A DNA stretch of 64,000 nucleotides from Akkermansia biwaensis (GTDB lineage: Bacteria; Verrucomicrobiota; Verrucomicrobiia; Verrucomicrobiales; Akkermansiaceae), in contig NZ_AP025943.1 of the NCBI RefSeq assembly GCF_026072915.1, forward strand, positions 1,178,001 through 1,242,000. The letters run 5' to 3'. The notes beneath the pieces were generated by a model. It saw only the letters and a program-made list of their open reading frames with translations, had not been told where the DNA came from and ran no database searches. This document shows positions 1 to 8,581 of the stretch, piece by piece (position 1 is the stretch's first letter; each line of letters begins with the position of its first letter). The translations under genes were made by a program, and so were the position numbers.

Positions 1-655
1 GATCGCGACACTCAGCCTGGGGATCAGCCTGCTGGGTTCGTGCGCCTTTACGAAAAATTATTCCGGTTCCGAGGACGATAGAACCCGGGCCCAGGCCAAA
101 ACGGTAGGAACAGGGGCTGGAGCCGCCATCGGTGGAGGCACCGCTTTTGGAATAGCCAAACTTTTTGGAGCAAACAATAAAACGGCCGGTTTAATTGCCG
201 GGGCGGGGGCGCTGATCGGAGGATACGTAGGGTACCATATGGGGTCCAAATGGGGGGACTCCATTGTCCGGGAACGTGCGGCCTACAGGAGCCAGGAAGA
301 ATACCTCCAGGCCAATATCAAGCAAAGCCAGAAACGCATCAAGGACTTGAACAAGGAAAACAGGCACCTTTCCAAATCCATTGCCTCCCTGAAAACGGAA
401 AAACAAAAACTTAAATCGTCTCATGACGCCATGGCCATCAAAAACCACAATGAATCAATCAAACAGGGATTGAAGGACATAGATTATAAAATGGCCCTGC
501 TGGACAAGGACATACGTACGGCAAAACAGGCAGTTGCCAGTTCTCCGAATACTCAGGAAGTCAACGACCTGAAAGAAGAATTATCCAAACTTCAAAGCTC
601 CAGGAAAACCTACTCCGCCCAGCGCAAGGACCTGAAAAACCTCAGTATCCGTTAA
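1..655 (+). CDS. Glycine-zipper coiled-coil lipoprotein (5' end outside the window)
   Basis: The reading frame is open from the left edge (phase starting at base 2) to the TAA at 653-655, so the start codon lies outside. The first residues read as the end of a lipoprotein signal (hydrophobic stretch, then Leu-Gly-Ser-Cys). A Gly/Ala-rich double segment follows (about bases 110-250, with AGAAIGGG and AGAGALIGGYVG), typical of glycine-zipper outer-membrane proteins. The rest, about bases 280-640, is charged, heptad-like and rich in Lys, Glu, Gln and Leu, consistent with a long coiled coil. It is the first visible gene of a run with gaps of only 16-53 bp. I infer an envelope structural role; the exact function is unknown. 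Confidence 0.75.
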   Translation, partial: IATLSLGISLLGSCAFTKNYSGSEDDRTRAQAKTVGTGAGAAIGGGTAFGIAKLFGANNKTAGLIAGAGALIGGYVGYHMGSKWGDSIVRERAAYRSQEEYLQANIKQSQKRIKDLNKENRHLSKSIASLKTEKQKLKSSHDAMAIKNHNESIKQGLKDIDYKMALLDKDIRTAKQAVASSPNTQEVNDLKEELSKLQSSRKTYSAQRKDLKNLSIR

Positions 656-671
656 CTGTGCCTCAATAATC

Positions 672-881
672 ATGAATACACATATCTTCCTTTTAGCTAC
701 CTTGGCATTGCTGCCCGCCTGTTCATTCGAAGGAGGCATCTTCGATTCCAATACAGCCGCAAAAGCCCGCATTCATCAACTGGAACAGGACAATGCGAGC
801 CTGCAACAGCAACAGAAACAACTGCAAAAACGTAATCAATCCCTGAAAGGTGAACAGAAAAACGTGCGCAGCCAATATTAG
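672..881 (+). CDS. Small coiled-coil lipoprotein, 69 aa
   Basis: A short protein with a signal peptide ending in a lipobox (LLPAC, Cys at residue 17). The mature part is about 50 residues and almost entirely Gln/Lys/Leu-rich helix (repeated QQQQKQLQKR-type sequence), so a coiled coil is likely. It starts 16 bp after the preceding lipoprotein gene and ends 25 bp before the GYF-domain gene. Its size and make-up recall Lpp-like or spacer lipoproteins, but there is no family signature I can name. Confidence 0.7.
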   Translation: MNTHIFLLATLALLPACSFEGGIFDSNTAAKARIHQLEQDNASLQQQQKQLQKRNQSLKGEQKNVRSQY

Positions 882-906
882 CCATTCATCCCACGCCCAT
901 ACCATC

Positions 907-2148
907 ATGGAAAACCAAGCCATTTACTATTACCTTTCTCCCGAAGGCGCAAACGTCGGCCCCCTGACTTTGACCCAACTGAAAAACCTTCACCAAGACG
1001 GAACCATTACAGACAGCACTTACGTTATTTCCACCATTGAAAAAAAATGGATCACATTTGCGGAACTGCCTGCTCCCATTCCGGCGGATGTCTCCGCTTC
1101 CGTTCCAAAACCCGCGCAAGCAGTTGCTGCCCCTGCTCCGGCAGACCCTGTGCAGCCTCTTCGGAAAGGCTTTACGCACAGACTTGAACGGCTCATTCAA
1201 TTCAATAGCGAAGTCGGTGCATGGCTGGCCAAAGTTATAACCTTTGGAAAATTCAATCCTGAGAATTCCGCCTCATTTGAGCATGCCCTTATTAAAATGG
1301 GGATGCTCCAGGTATACTTTGTATGGTTGTCCACAGTTATTTTGTGCGTGACAATCGGACTAATCGTCAATCCTGCTTTTGCCTGGGTAGGCATCTTCAT
1401 CGGCATTTTTCTTGGATTTTTCTTCCAGTATATTTGCTATCTGTTCACGGAGACCAATATAAAGCTGTTAACTTCAGTTAAAATTCCGTTGGCCAGCATG
1501 CTCTTTCCCCGTCTGATGGCAATCGCCTCTCTCTTTCTGATTATTCCCTGCATTATCGGAATGTTCACGGAGCCCGTATATATACCGCTCTTCCTGGCGG
1601 TCGGGTTTACTTGTTATCTGACGGCATGGCTATGCCTGCGTTCCAATCGGTTCTTCACATGCATCTGGAAAAAGGCGGAAGCCCAGCACGAACCCATTGC
1701 CTTTTTCCGTTTCTTCATCCGCCTCTTTGGAATTACCGCCCATTTAAGTGCTCCAATTCTTCTTGCGGGGGCCATCCTGACTACCGTTATTTCCAGTATA
1801 TCTCTTTCTACCGCCACTCAGAACAACGATGCAAGAAATACCTCCCCTGTTGCCACGAGCTATTATAACGGACCGTCTCCTTATGGCGGCATGAGAACAA
1901 GAAACTATTCTCCTTCCTACATGGATAGTCTGCCAAATACCGGAAAAACGCCAGAAGCTTTCGGATTAGTCACGATATTATCCATCGTATTCCTTTGTTT
2001 TCCTGTGATCACTTATTTTGGGGTATGCGTCCTTTCTCTCATTCCCTATATCCTTGATTCATTCAAAAAAATGCCAAAGAGGAAAGGAAAGGAGCCGGAT
2101 TACGACGACGATGAATTGCAGGAAAGCAAATCATGTCAAATTAGATAA
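907..2148 (+). CDS. GYF-domain polytopic membrane protein, 413 aa
   Basis: Residues about 4-55 match the bacterial GYF_2 (DUF4339) pattern: aromatic Tyr cluster, Gly-Pro-Leu, 'tltqLknLhqdG', then 'KKWITFAEL'. GYF folds are known to bind proline-rich peptides. A Pro/Ala linker (about 55-85) leads to five or six hydrophobic segments (about 134-180, 203-246, 274-298, 354-385), so it is an inner-membrane protein with the GYF domain probably cytoplasmic. The C-terminus is acidic. An in-frame ATG at 850 would overlap the previous gene; I chose 907 because the GYF domain begins directly after it. The next gene encodes a protein with many polyproline motifs, a plausible ligand (inference). Confidence 0.75.
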   Translation: MENQAIYYYLSPEGANVGPLTLTQLKNLHQDGTITDSTYVISTIEKKWITFAELPAPIPADVSASVPKPAQAVAAPAPADPVQPLRKGFTHRLERLIQFNSEVGAWLAKVITFGKFNPENSASFEHALIKMGMLQVYFVWLSTVILCVTIGLIVNPAFAWVGIFIGIFLGFFFQYICYLFTETNIKLLTSVKIPLASMLFPRLMAIASLFLIIPCIIGMFTEPVYIPLFLAVGFTCYLTAWLCLRSNRFFTCIWKKAEAQHEPIAFFRFFIRLFGITAHLSAPILLAGAILTTVISSISLSTATQNNDARNTSPVATSYYNGPSPYGGMRTRNYSPSYMDSLPNTGKTPEAFGLVTILSIVFLCFPVITYFGVCVLSLIPYILDSFKKMPKRKGKEPDYDDDELQESKSCQIR

Positions 2149-2168
2149 AACATATTGATTCATCTCTC

Positions 2169-4253
2169 ATGAAGGAACCCGTTCTTCCAGACTTTCCGCC
2201 GCCACCGCCAGGCGCCCCCCTGCATTCCCATGCTTCCGATGCACCGGGCTCCTCTCATGATTCCCTGGATCTGCCGGATCCCCCTTTGCCCCCGCTTCCG
2301 AACAAAGCCAATCCCTTTTTGCAAAAAGGGATTGGCGGTGTTCCCCAAGAGCATCCTGATGAAGCGGATATTCCACTGCCGCCCCCTCCGGCAGAAGCCA
2401 TTCATAAAGCGCAATCTGCCGATCCGGCCAAATCCATTCCGCAGGAAAGCGCTCTACCCGACCTGCCACCTCCCCCCCTGCCGGAAATTCCATGTCCGGA
2501 AGAAGAAACAGCCAAGCCTTCCTCAAAGCGAATCAAGCCGGCAAATGATTCATTACCGCCTCCGCCAACAGTATGCGTGCCTGCCGCTTCTTCTGCCGGA
2601 CCGGTACCATCTCCCCTCCAGAAACAGACGGTTCCGGACTTGCCTCCCTGTCCGGATTCGGAATCTTCCGCTCCAGAAGGAAAATTTCCCAATCCCTTCG
2701 GACAGCAGCCCGGTTCATCAGGCTGCCAATTGCCTCCTCCGCCGGCCTCGCACCGCAGGCATTCTTCTTTCCAGACAAAGGGGATAATAGCCGCTATTTC
2801 CCTGATCATTCTTGGCGGCGTCATATGGTATCTGGTCGCTTCCCGCGGAACAGAATCCGATCAGAATGCTGTTGCAGCGGATACACCTCCCTGCGAAACT
2901 CCCCCGCCACATGTCGAGCCATCTGTAAACCCGCCACTGTCTCCTGAGCAGTCGCCTCCCGTAACGAAAGAAAATTCGCAGGCTCCATCCGTTCCACCAG
3001 TGGAAAAAGAAAAAACGGCGCAGGACTGGGTTGCGGAAGCAGATTTTCTGCTTTCCGGTGAAAAGCCCACGGACTCCGACTATCAACAGGCCATCCAGTG
3101 CTATGAAAAAGCGGCGCAGCAGCATCACGGACATGCCCTTTTCCAGCTGGGGCGCATTTATCTGGCCGGAACGGGAGTGGAACAAAACACCAATAAGGCA
3201 TTCCGCTACTTTCAAGAAGCGGCGCAACAGCACCATCACGGTGCGGAATTCGCGATCTACCGCATGTACCATGCCGGTTTAGGCGTTGCCAGGGATCACC
3301 AGCAGGCCTTTTCCTGGCTTGTCCGGGCTGCGGAGGAAGAACCGCTGGCTCAGCTCAAGCTTGCCGAATTTTATTTGAAGGGAATTCCTCCCGCAGAACA
3401 ATCCCGGAACAAGGCCATTGAACTTATTAAAAAATCCCTGCTGGCGGAACCCTCCCCGGAAGCCGCCATCCTTCTCGGGCGTATTTATTACGAAGGGAAC
3501 GATGCCTCCGCCCACCGGGAAATTCCAAAACTGGTCCAATCCCATGCCGATCAGAACATTCCAGAAGCCATGAGACTTATGGCGGATATGTATCTCAACC
3601 AAAAACACGGTTATCCGGACATTTCCCCGGAAGCGTCACTCAACCTGGCGGAGCTCTGGCTTAACCGCCTTATGAAGCAAGGGGATGCCGATGCGGCATG
3701 TCAGCTCGGAATCCATTGGCGGCGCCGTGCCGTGCAGACCAGCGGGCCTGAAAAACAGCAGCTTCTGGGTAAGGCGAAGGAAGCTTTGCAAATGGCGGCC
3801 AAGGCAGGCAATCCCGTCGCCATCAAACTGCTGGAAGAAGAAGCATCAAATAATAAATCCGGACTGCTTGATGAAAGACAGTTCAAACCGCTCCTGCAAT
3901 CCTATGTGGCCGCCAGACAAAATATGGACATGGGTCATTTAAGCGGCTTTTTTGCACGAGAATTGGATTATCAATATATTAAAGGCAAAAAGGCAACTCA
4001 TGACGCCGTGATGGAAGATATTCGGGAAGGATGGGACAACTGGAAAAACAGGCAATGCACTTACATAGCCGGCGGCAGAAAAGACAACCGGATTGAACTC
4101 ATCTACCGTTTCCATTACATCTCCGCACAAAATAAAGTCATTCAAGGATACGCCAAGGAAAAATGGACACTGGATGCCGAAGGAAAAATCATGCACTGGA
4201 GAGAACAGATTTTCAAAAAGAGCATGCCTTCCCTCTCTCCCGGTTTTAAATAA
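2169..4253 (+). CDS. Proline-rich, single-pass Sel1-repeat protein, 694 aa
   Basis: The first roughly 200 residues are low complexity with many polyproline runs (PPPPPGAP, LPPPPAEA, DLPPPPLPEIP, SLPPPPT, QLPPPPAS). One transmembrane helix lies at about 205-224. After a second Pro/Ser linker, Sel1/TPR-like repeats run from about 290 to 560 (examples: 'ALFQLGRIYLAGTGV', 'AEFAIYRMYHAGLGV'). The last about 110 residues form a separate domain with an NTF2-like look (not certain). By topology the proline-rich part should be cytoplasmic and the Sel1 part periplasmic. The gene follows the GYF-domain gene by 20 bp and is probably co-transcribed. Sel1 repeats usually mediate protein-protein contacts. 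It also carries a 30-bp perfect palindrome (2307-2336). Confidence 0.75.
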   Translation: MKEPVLPDFPPPPPGAPLHSHASDAPGSSHDSLDLPDPPLPPLPNKANPFLQKGIGGVPQEHPDEADIPLPPPPAEAIHKAQSADPAKSIPQESALPDLPPPPLPEIPCPEEETAKPSSKRIKPANDSLPPPPTVCVPAASSAGPVPSPLQKQTVPDLPPCPDSESSAPEGKFPNPFGQQPGSSGCQLPPPPASHRRHSSFQTKGIIAAISLIILGGVIWYLVASRGTESDQNAVAADTPPCETPPPHVEPSVNPPLSPEQSPPVTKENSQAPSVPPVEKEKTAQDWVAEADFLLSGEKPTDSDYQQAIQCYEKAAQQHHGHALFQLGRIYLAGTGVEQNTNKAFRYFQEAAQQHHHGAEFAIYRMYHAGLGVARDHQQAFSWLVRAAEEEPLAQLKLAEFYLKGIPPAEQSRNKAIELIKKSLLAEPSPEAAILLGRIYYEGNDASAHREIPKLVQSHADQNIPEAMRLMADMYLNQKHGYPDISPEASLNLAELWLNRLMKQGDADAACQLGIHWRRRAVQTSGPEKQQLLGKAKEALQMAAKAGNPVAIKLLEEEASNNKSGLLDERQFKPLLQSYVAARQNMDMGHLSGFFARELDYQYIKGKKATHDAVMEDIREGWDNWKNRQCTYIAGGRKDNRIELIYRFHYISAQNKVIQGYAKEKWTLDAEGKIMHWREQIFKKSMPSLSPGFK
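2307..2336. repeat. Perfect 30-bp palindrome inside the Sel1 gene
   Basis: Bases 2307-2336 are a perfect inverted repeat with no unpaired loop (14-bp arms around a central GC). It is translated as part of the proline-rich region (ANPFLQKGIGG) and breaks the surrounding Pro/Ser pattern. Within an mRNA it could fold as a strong hairpin; as DNA it could be a dyad binding site or a small inserted repeat. Confidence 0.85.
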
Positions 4254-4306
4254 ATCAAAGAAGAATAAAAATACGGCACACATCCCCATATTGGGGTACT
4301 GCATCC

Positions 4307-4837
4307 ATGAAAAGGCTTCTCCTGTTTTCCTTTTTTGTTACCGTCTTCGTAATCATCTGGTTTGGCGTGCGGCTTTATCAATCGTTTCACCAGGATGAGA
4401 CGGCTGTGGAGGCAGCCTATCACGGAACCATCCATGTCAACAAAAAGCCGGAGGAATTTCTGCTGACCATCCTTTCACGGGAAGGAAATTCGTTTAAGGG
4501 GAAATTGGAAATGCAGAACCGTTTTCAAAATGCGAAAAACCTTGCACGTTTTCCGGTGCAGGGAACCTGCTCCAATGACACCATTCAGATCCAAATGCTT
4601 AATTCCGTCTCCTGGAAAATAATCGGAGGCTTGATGAATCGGTGCTCCGATGCGGGAAACGACATGCTGGAAACAAAGGTTCTGCCGAAAACGGATCTGC
4701 CAAATCAGGAAATACTGGCCAATTTTACCGGAAAAACTTCAGACGGAGGGAATACCTTCCACGGTACGTATGCTCCTTACGACCGCCAGCAGGGAATCTT
4801 CTACTTTGAACTGCATCTGCGGAAGCCGGAACAATAA
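4307..4837 (+). CDS. Small membrane-anchored protein, 176 aa, unknown function
   Basis: An N-terminal hydrophobic helix (about residues 3-25, preceded by KR) acts as a signal anchor or uncleaved signal, followed by a soluble domain of about 150 residues with beta-strand character. No family recognised. It starts 53 bp after the Sel1 gene and is probably the last gene of the envelope run, since the following 117 bp contain no ORF before argH. A short dyad (CCCCA TAT TGGGG) lies just upstream at about 4284-4296. Confidence 0.65.
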   Translation: MKRLLLFSFFVTVFVIIWFGVRLYQSFHQDETAVEAAYHGTIHVNKKPEEFLLTILSREGNSFKGKLEMQNRFQNAKNLARFPVQGTCSNDTIQIQMLNSVSWKIIGGLMNRCSDAGNDMLETKVLPKTDLPNQEILANFTGKTSDGGNTFHGTYAPYDRQQGIFYFELHLRKPEQ

Positions 4838-4954
4838 AAATGCCCCATATTCCATTCATTTGCGGGGACAGGCCCTCATAATGGCCCGCCATTTGATTCC
4901 ATTACCCATTTCAGGCTTTTAAAACTGCGCGGCTTGGGGCACAACAGGGGCGTC

Positions 4955-6322
4955 ATGTGGAAAGGCAGATTTTCTAAACCCACCGCAGACCTGGTTCAAC
5001 GCTATGGCGAGTCCGTCTCCTACGACTGGAGGCTCTTCCGCCAGGACATTGCCGGGTCCATTGCCCACGCCCGGGCGCAGCTCAAGGCAGGATTGCTCAA
5101 CCGGGAAGAGTTCGACGCCATCGAATCCGGCCTCAAAGACATCCTGAAAGACATTGAAGAAGGAAACTTTACCTGGAGCCGGGAGCTGGAGGACGTGCAC
5201 ATGAACATTGAGAGCGAGCTGACCCGCCGCATCGGCGCGCCCGGCGCCAAGCTGCACACGGCCCGCTCCCGTAATGACCAGGTGGCTACGGATACGCGCC
5301 TCTACTGCCGCACGGAGATTGATGAAATCCTGGAAAAGGTGCGCCGCCTGCAGCGGGCCCTGGTCATGAAGGCCAGGGAATACGCGGATGCCATGATGCC
5401 CGGCTACACCCATCTCCAGCGCGCCCAGCCCGTCACGATGGGCCACCATCTCCTGGCCTACGTGGAAATGCTGAACCGCGATGCGGACCGCCTGAAGGAC
5501 TGCCGCAGGCGGCTGAACGTCTCTCCGCTGGGTTCCGGAGCCATTGCCGGTTCCACCATTTGCCTGGACCGCCACGAAATAGCCGTGGAACTAGGTTTTG
5601 ACGCCGTCACGGAGAATTCCATGGACGCCATTGCGGACCGGGACTACATCATGGAAACCCTGTTCGACCTGGCCGTCATCGGCGCCCATCTTTCCCGCCT
5701 GAGCGAAGACGTCATCCTGTGGTGTACGGCGGAATTCGGCTTTGCCACTCTTTCCGACGCCCACACGACGGGCTCCTCCCTGATGCCCCAGAAGAAGAAT
5801 CCGGACGTCGCGGAACTGACCCGCGGCAAGACGGGGCGGCTGTACGGCAACCTCACCGCCGTCATGGTAGCCGTCAAGGGCCTGCCGCTGACCTACAACC
5901 GCGATCTTCAGGAAGACAAGGAACCGCTTTTCGATTCCATCGACACCATCAAGCTGGCCCTGGATGTCAACGCGGAGATGATCGCCGCCATGACGGTCAA
6001 CACGGAGCGCGCCCTGGAAGCGGCCTCTGATCCCATGCTGCTGGCCACGGATCTGGCGGACTACCTGGTGCGCCGCGGCGTTCCCTTCCGCCAGGCCCAC
6101 GAATTGGTCGGCAAGGCGGTCGCCATGAGCATTTCCACCGGAACTCCGCTTCATCAGTTGAGCGACGATCAATTCGCTTCCATCTCGGATGCCTACGGAA
6201 CGGATGCGCGCAGTGTATTTGAATTGACAAAAGCCTTCTCCCAGCGTACCAACCCGGGGGCTCCCAATTCCGAAAATACCCGCCGCCGCATCGCCTACTG
6301 GGAAAACGTCCTTTCCAAATAG
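4955..6322 (+). CDS. argH: Argininosuccinate lyase
   Basis: Cytoplasmic enzyme that cleaves argininosuccinate into arginine and fumarate, the last step of arginine synthesis. The 455-residue length is normal. The fumarase/aspartase-superfamily signature GSSLMPQKKNPD is present (bases about 5770-5805), as are 'HTARSRNDQVATD' and 'GYTHLQRAQPV', which carry substrate-binding residues. The in-frame TTG at 4934 was rejected; ATG at 4955 has AGGGG about 8 bases upstream and begins with the family's usual 'WKGRF' motif. It stands alone and is followed by a strong hairpin. Confidence 0.97.
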   Translation: MWKGRFSKPTADLVQRYGESVSYDWRLFRQDIAGSIAHARAQLKAGLLNREEFDAIESGLKDILKDIEEGNFTWSRELEDVHMNIESELTRRIGAPGAKLHTARSRNDQVATDTRLYCRTEIDEILEKVRRLQRALVMKAREYADAMMPGYTHLQRAQPVTMGHHLLAYVEMLNRDADRLKDCRRRLNVSPLGSGAIAGSTICLDRHEIAVELGFDAVTENSMDAIADRDYIMETLFDLAVIGAHLSRLSEDVILWCTAEFGFATLSDAHTTGSSLMPQKKNPDVAELTRGKTGRLYGNLTAVMVAVKGLPLTYNRDLQEDKEPLFDSIDTIKLALDVNAEMIAAMTVNTERALEAASDPMLLATDLADYLVRRGVPFRQAHELVGKAVAMSISTGTPLHQLSDDQFASISDAYGTDARSVFELTKAFSQRTNPGAPNSENTRRRIAYWENVLSK

Positions 6323-6332
6323 CACGGCTTCA

Positions 6333-6369
6333 GGAGGCGGACGGAACGAAGAGCCGGCCGTCCGCCTCC
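6333..6369 (+). terminator. Hairpin after argH
   Basis: A 12-bp perfect stem (6333-6344 with 6358-6369) and a 13-base loop begin 10 bases after the argH stop. There is no T tract, so it may act as a weak terminator or protect the 3' end. Confidence 0.5.
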
Positions 6370-6453
6370 ACGGCGCGCCCTCAGGCGCAGACAGGGGGAG
6401 TTTTCCAACCATCCCCGGCATGGCACAGCGCCATAGCCCCAGATCCGGCAGCC

Positions 6454-8133
6454 ATGTTCAAACCAGCTCTCGTTTCCTCCCTCAAAACCTACACCAGGCA
6501 AACATTCCTCTCAGACCTCTTCGCGGGGCTGACCGTGGGCGTCGTAGCCATTCCTCTGGCCATGGCCTTCGCCATTGCATGCGGGCTTTCCCCGTCCCAG
6601 GGGCTTGTCACCGCCATTGTGGCCGGGTTCCTCATTTCCCTGTTCAGCGGCAGCAAGTACCAGATAGGCGGCCCCACAGGCGCCTTTGTGATCATCATTA
6701 TGGGCGTGCTGGAACAGTATCACGCCTCCGGCCTGCTGATCTGCACCTTGATGGCGGGCGTCTTTCTCATCATCTTCGGCGTCTGCCGCATGGGGGCGCT
6801 CATCCGCTTCATCCCCTTCCCCGTCACCACGGGATTTACCTCCGGCATTGCCGTGGTGATCTTCTCCACACAGATCAAGGACATCTTCGGCCTCACCATT
6901 GCAGAGAAAATTCCCGGTGATTTCATCGACAAATGGGCGTGTTACTTCCAGCACTTCCACACCGTCAACTGGGCCGCGCTGGGACTGGCCGCCGGAACCG
7001 TCATTCTTACCCTGCTGAGCCGCCGCTTCTGGCCCAAGGGCCCGGCCATGCTGGTAGGCATGCTGGGAATGACGGCCGTTTCCGTGGCCTTCACACTCCC
7101 CGTAGCCACCATCGGGCAGGCCTTCGGCAGCCTGCCGAACACATTGCCCATGCCATCCCTCCCCCATATCGAGTGGCACAACGTGGGCGCGCTGACGGCG
7201 CCCGCCTTTACCATCGCCCTGCTGGCGGCCATTGAATCCCTCTTGAGCGCGTCCGTCGCGGACGGCATGACGGGCGGACGGCACAAACCGAACATGGAAC
7301 TTATCGCCCAGGGCATCGGCAACATCGGCTCCGCCCTGTTCGGCGGCATTCCGGCCACCGGAGCAATTGCCCGCACGGCTACCAACATCAAGGCGGGGGC
7401 AAAAAGCCCGGTTTCCGGGATGATCCATTCCCTGACACTGCTGGCCATCCTGATGGCCTTCGCGCAATATGCCCAGCAAATCCCGCTGGCCGTGCTAGCG
7501 GGCATCCTGACCGTCGTGTGCTACAACATGAGCGAGATGCACACCTTCCGCCGCCTGCTGAAGGGCCCCAGGCAGGACGCGGCCGTGCTGGTGATCACCT
7601 TCCTGCTGACCGTCTTTGTGGACCTTGTCGTGGCCGTGGAAGTGGGCGTGGTGCTGGCCGCCCTGCTCTTCATGGGCCGGATGGCGCAGATCAGCGACGT
7701 TTCCGCCATCAAGAACGAACTGCTGGACGACGATTCCGAAGACAGCGGAGACCGTTCCACAGCCAAACTCAATATCCCGGAAGGAGTGGAAGTGTTCGAC
7801 GTCAAGGGCCCCTTCTTCTTCGGAGCGGTGGAGCAATTCAAGGACCAGGTACTGAAAACGCTGGAACACGATACGAAGGTAGTCATCCTGCGCATGCGGC
7901 TGGTTCCCGCGCTGGACGCCACCGGTCTGAACGTCCTGTCCGACTTCTGCCACCAGTGCCGGGAACACGGCTGTACCCTGCTTGTCTGCGGCGTGCAGCC
8001 CCAGCCGCTGGATGTCATCCGCCACGCTCCCTTTTACCGGGAATTGAAGCGCTACAACATTTGCGAGAATATTGACGCCGCCCTGATCCGAGCCGACAAG
8101 GTTCTCAACGGCCCCGCTCCAAAACATCTGTAA
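6454..8133 (+). CDS. SulP-family anion transporter with STAS domain
   Basis: A 559-residue inner-membrane transporter. The N-terminal about 420 residues hold 10-12 hydrophobic segments with the SulP pattern ('GLTVGVVAIPLAMAFAIA', 'GPTGAFVIII', 'ARTATNIKAGAKSPVSG'). The C-terminal about 120 residues form a cytoplasmic STAS domain ('VEVFDVKGPFFFGA', 'VPALDATGLNVL'). SulP proteins carry sulfate, bicarbonate or other anions; the substrate cannot be read from sequence, and no carbonic anhydrase or cys gene lies beside it. It ends 16 bp from the convergent HxlR gene. Confidence 0.93.
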   Translation: MFKPALVSSLKTYTRQTFLSDLFAGLTVGVVAIPLAMAFAIACGLSPSQGLVTAIVAGFLISLFSGSKYQIGGPTGAFVIIIMGVLEQYHASGLLICTLMAGVFLIIFGVCRMGALIRFIPFPVTTGFTSGIAVVIFSTQIKDIFGLTIAEKIPGDFIDKWACYFQHFHTVNWAALGLAAGTVILTLLSRRFWPKGPAMLVGMLGMTAVSVAFTLPVATIGQAFGSLPNTLPMPSLPHIEWHNVGALTAPAFTIALLAAIESLLSASVADGMTGGRHKPNMELIAQGIGNIGSALFGGIPATGAIARTATNIKAGAKSPVSGMIHSLTLLAILMAFAQYAQQIPLAVLAGILTVVCYNMSEMHTFRRLLKGPRQDAAVLVITFLLTVFVDLVVAVEVGVVLAALLFMGRMAQISDVSAIKNELLDDDSEDSGDRSTAKLNIPEGVEVFDVKGPFFFGAVEQFKDQVLKTLEHDTKVVILRMRLVPALDATGLNVLSDFCHQCREHGCTLLVCGVQPQPLDVIRHAPFYRELKRYNICENIDAALIRADKVLNGPAPKHL

Positions 8134-8149
8134 GAGAGAAGGAGGACGG

Positions 8150-8482
8150 TCAGGCTCCGTGCGCCTCCAGATAGGAAGCTCCCCACGCGTTCATGGCTTC
8201 CAGCACGGGAAGAACGCTCCTGCCGAACGGCGTCAGGGAATATTCCACCTTGGGAGGAACGACGGGATAGACTTTCCGCTCCACCAGCTTGTCCGCCTCC
8301 AGTTCCCGGAGCTGCTGGGCAAGCATCTTGGTCGTGGCCTCCGGAACCAGCCGGTGCAGTTCATTGAACCGGAGAACGGAGTTCTGGTAAAGAAACCAGA
8401 GGATCACAATCTTGTATTTCCCCCCGATCAGGGAAAGAGTTGCCCCGCAGGGGCAGCGGTAGGTGGAAGGGGGGTTCTTCAT
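8150..8482 (-). CDS. HxlR-family transcriptional regulator
   Basis: A 110-residue winged-helix protein with the HxlR layout: conserved Cys near the N-terminus (RCPCG; HxlR members often sense redox or aldehydes through such Cys), 'GGKYKIVILWFL', 'RFNELHRLVPEATTKMLAQQLRELE', then the wing 'PPKVEYSLTPFG'. It is divergent from the ferredoxin-nitroreductase gene with a 99-bp shared upstream region, an arrangement in which the regulator commonly controls the neighbour (inference). That region is AT-rich around 8495-8535, where promoters and the operator would be expected. Confidence 0.9.
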   Translation of the reverse strand: MKNPPSTYRCPCGATLSLIGGKYKIVILWFLYQNSVLRFNELHRLVPEATTKMLAQQLRELEADKLVERKVYPVVPPKVEYSLTPFGRSVLPVLEAMNAWGASYLEAHGA

Positions 8483-8581
8483 GGCTTCAGTAACTTTTTG
8501 GGTACTATATTACAAAACAGTGCCTACTTGTCAAAAAATCCCTGTCGCCCTATTCTGAGCGGAACTCCATTTCCGCCAGAT

